The notes below the pieces were generated by a model. That model ran no database searches and was not told the origin of the DNA. It worked only from the letters and a program-made list of their open reading frames with translations. A stretch of 64,000 nucleotides of DNA from Chloroflexi bacterium CSP1-4 (GTDB lineage: Bacteria > Chloroflexota > Limnocylindria > Limnocylindrales > CSP1-4), in the NCBI GenBank assembly GCA_001443375.1, contig LDXM01000007.1, positions 1 to 64,000 of the forward strand. Direction: 5' to 3'. Position 1 is the stretch's first letter; each line of letters begins with the position of its first letter. Positions 62,490-64,000 of this stretch are shown here, piece by piece. The position numbers and the translations under genes are program-made.

Positions 62490-62726
62490 GGCAGCAGCGG
62501 CGCCATCAAGCAGGCCGTCGCGGCCGGCTTGGGGATCACGGTCATCTCGCACTGGGCGATCGAGAAGGAGCTCCAGCGTGGTCGTCTGGTCGTCCTCGAC
62601 GTCGAGGGCTTTCCGCTCGAGCGACGGTGGTCGCTGGTCAACCTTCGGGCACGCCGCCTCTCACCGGCCGCTCGCCTGTGTCGCTCGTTCCTCGCCGACT
62701 ATGCGGCTGCCCACGGCGCCGGCTGA
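62490..62726 (+). pseudogene. C-terminal remnant of LysR-family regulator substrate-binding domain
   Basis: GSSGAIKQAVAAGLGITVISHWAIEKELQRGRLVVLDVEGFPLERRWSLVNLRARRLSPAARLCRSFLADY; no HTH domain upstream. Confidence 0.65.
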
Positions 62727-62839
62727 TCGGCTCCCTCGGCGCAGCGGGCGCTGCTCCGCCGAGCGCAAGGGCCGGACGGCTCTGGCCGCCGGGCCCGGCC
62801 CTCGATAGCGTGACGTGGTGAAGAGGAGGGCTGTCGGGC

Positions 62840-63343
62840 GTGTCAGAAGCGACCATCCGCCAGTGTCACTTCCCGGGCGATCTCGTCTACGACGTGGAGC
62901 GCGACCTGTGGGCGCGGCAGGATGGCGACGGGACGCTGGTGCTGGGGCTCACGGACGTCGGCCAGTCGCGGGCCGGGCACATCCAGGTGGTGAGCTTCTC
63001 TCGCCGCGCGCGGTCGGGGACGGTCGATCGTGGCGACGCGCTCGCGGTCCTGGAGAGCGCGAAGTGGGTGGGACCGGTCACGGGCCCCGTGGCCGGGTTG
63101 GTGGTCGCGCTGAACGAGGTGCTCCTCGTCCGGCCGAAGCTGATCAACCTCGACCCCTACGGCCGCGGCTGGATCGTCCGTCTCCGACCGGCTTCGGGCG
63201 AGGCTCTCGCCTTGGTCGACGGCTGGGTGCGCGGGCAGGAGGCCCTCGAGCGCTACGAGGCCAAGCTGCGGCTGCCGTTCCGCTCGGTGGCCGGGGTGGA
63301 CGAGGACTTCTGGTGCGTCCACTGCAACGAGTGGGACGTATGA
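62840..63343 (+). CDS. GcvH-like lipoyl-carrier protein with C-terminal WCxxC
   Basis: GDALAVLESAKWVGPVTGPVAGLVVALNEVLL (ESxK lipoyl site), C-terminal DEDFWCVHCNEWDV. Confidence 0.78.
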   Translation: MSEATIRQCHFPGDLVYDVERDLWARQDGDGTLVLGLTDVGQSRAGHIQVVSFSRRARSGTVDRGDALAVLESAKWVGPVTGPVAGLVVALNEVLLVRPKLINLDPYGRGWIVRLRPASGEALALVDGWVRGQEALERYEAKLRLPFRSVAGVDEDFWCVHCNEWDV

Positions 63344-63600
63344 CCCCTCGGATCGAGCTGTTCACCCACCCCGTCTGCAGCGGCTGTCGCGAGGCGCTGC
63401 TGGCGCTGTCCGAGCTGGAGAGGGCGGGGGAGATCGAGCTGGTGCTCTGGAGCCTCGCCATCCCCTCCGGACGCGCGCGCGGGGCCGAGGCCGGCGTGAC
63501 GAGCGTCCCCACCGTGATCGTCGCCGGGGAGACCCGGGAGCTGGCCACGCGCCAGACGCTGGAGCGCCTGATCGACGAATTGCGCGAGCCCCGGCTCTGA
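63340..63600 (+). CDS. thioredoxin/glutaredoxin-like small protein
   Basis: IELFTHPVCSGCREALLALSEL...GVTSVPTVIVAGE; ATGA overlap with GcvH-like gene. Confidence 0.7.
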   Translation: MTPRIELFTHPVCSGCREALLALSELERAGEIELVLWSLAIPSGRARGAEAGVTSVPTVIVAGETRELATRQTLERLIDELREPRL

Positions 63601-63636
63601 ACCCGGCCTGCGTCAGCGCCGGGCCCTGGCGCCCCT

Positions 63637-64000
63637 TCAGGTCCGGGGCGGGCCGCAGGCCGGTCGCGACCTCATCCGGTCCGCAAGGATGATCGACCCC
63701 CAGATCACGATGCCGGTGAGGAAGACGCCGATCGTCGCCCCGACGTCGGTCAGGCGCTCCGGCGCGAGCAGGAGGAGCAGGCCCAGGCCGAGCATGAGCA
63801 GGCCGCTCAGCAACTTGAGCCTGCGCATCTCCCGCTCGCTGATGCCGCGGGAGCCCAGCTTCCAGGTGAAGAAGGCGACCACCGCCAGCAGCGGAGCGAC
63901 ATACACGACGTTGTACAGCAGCAGGTACGCGTAGTAGGTCCCGAGGGGGAGGCTCGACAGCGTCAGCACCCGGGTGAAGACGACCGGGAAGCCGCCCGTG
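63637..64000 (-). CDS. polytopic membrane protein, 5' end beyond window, possibly DsbD/CcdA-like
   Basis: Reading frame stays open to window edge (GGFPVVFTRVLTLSSLPLGTYYAYLLLYNVVYVAPLLAVVAFFTWKLG). Confidence 0.5.
   Translation of the reverse strand, partial: TGGFPVVFTRVLTLSSLPLGTYYAYLLLYNVVYVAPLLAVVAFFTWKLGSRGISEREMRRLKLLSGLLMLGLGLLLLLAPERLTDVGATIGVFLTGIVIWGSIILADRMRSRPACGPPRT

Noticed and set aside
62186-62641. Upstream extension of the molybdenum hydroxylase large-subunit ORF
   Set aside because: Low-complexity Arg-rich; conserved protein begins at MSRVLGRRFVRADG (62185)

Overview
High-GC bacterial chromosome segment, densely coded, most likely Chloroflexota by gene content and order (inference, not tested). 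About 0-42 kb is a nearly continuous housekeeping series: tRNA-Leu, tdk, a CpaE-like ATPase, rpsF-ssb-rpsR, TSUP+DUF1634, a Ca2+/cation antiporter, ilvE, an LCP protein, ileS-lspA-rluD-gmk-priA-def-fmt-rlmN-rpe-dtd, rpmB, asp23-fakA-recG-rsmD-coaD-(DivIVA-like)-yceD-rpmF-plsX-asp23-nusB-acpP-rnc-smc-ftsY-ffh-(DUF3352)-rpsP-khpA-rimM-trmD-rplS-rnhB. About 42-64 kb is accessory: an MBL-fold hydrolase, a coiled-coil protein, tRNA-Gly, a TIM-barrel-like lipoprotein, two head-to-head class III cyclase/AAA/TPR regulators (one frameshifted twice), an acetoin-dehydrogenase-like operon (acoX, lipoate ligase, E1a, E1b, E2), a convergent molybdenum hydroxylase (L-M-S), a tiny K/P-rich ORF, a LysR remnant, and a GcvH-like lipoyl protein with a C-terminal WCxxC next to a CxxC thioredoxin-like protein and a membrane protein cut by the window edge. 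Main points of interest: a probable ATC start codon with an ideal Shine-Dalgarno; an RNase HII lacking the GRG motif; a doubly frameshifted cyclase beside its intact paralogue; the GcvH-like/CxxC redox module; a 23-aa K/P-repeat sORF; leaderless-type promoters; and a 14-bp perfect hairpin inside the aco operon. No CRISPR array, IS element or prophage was recognised. No database or structure search was run; all family calls come from reading motifs.
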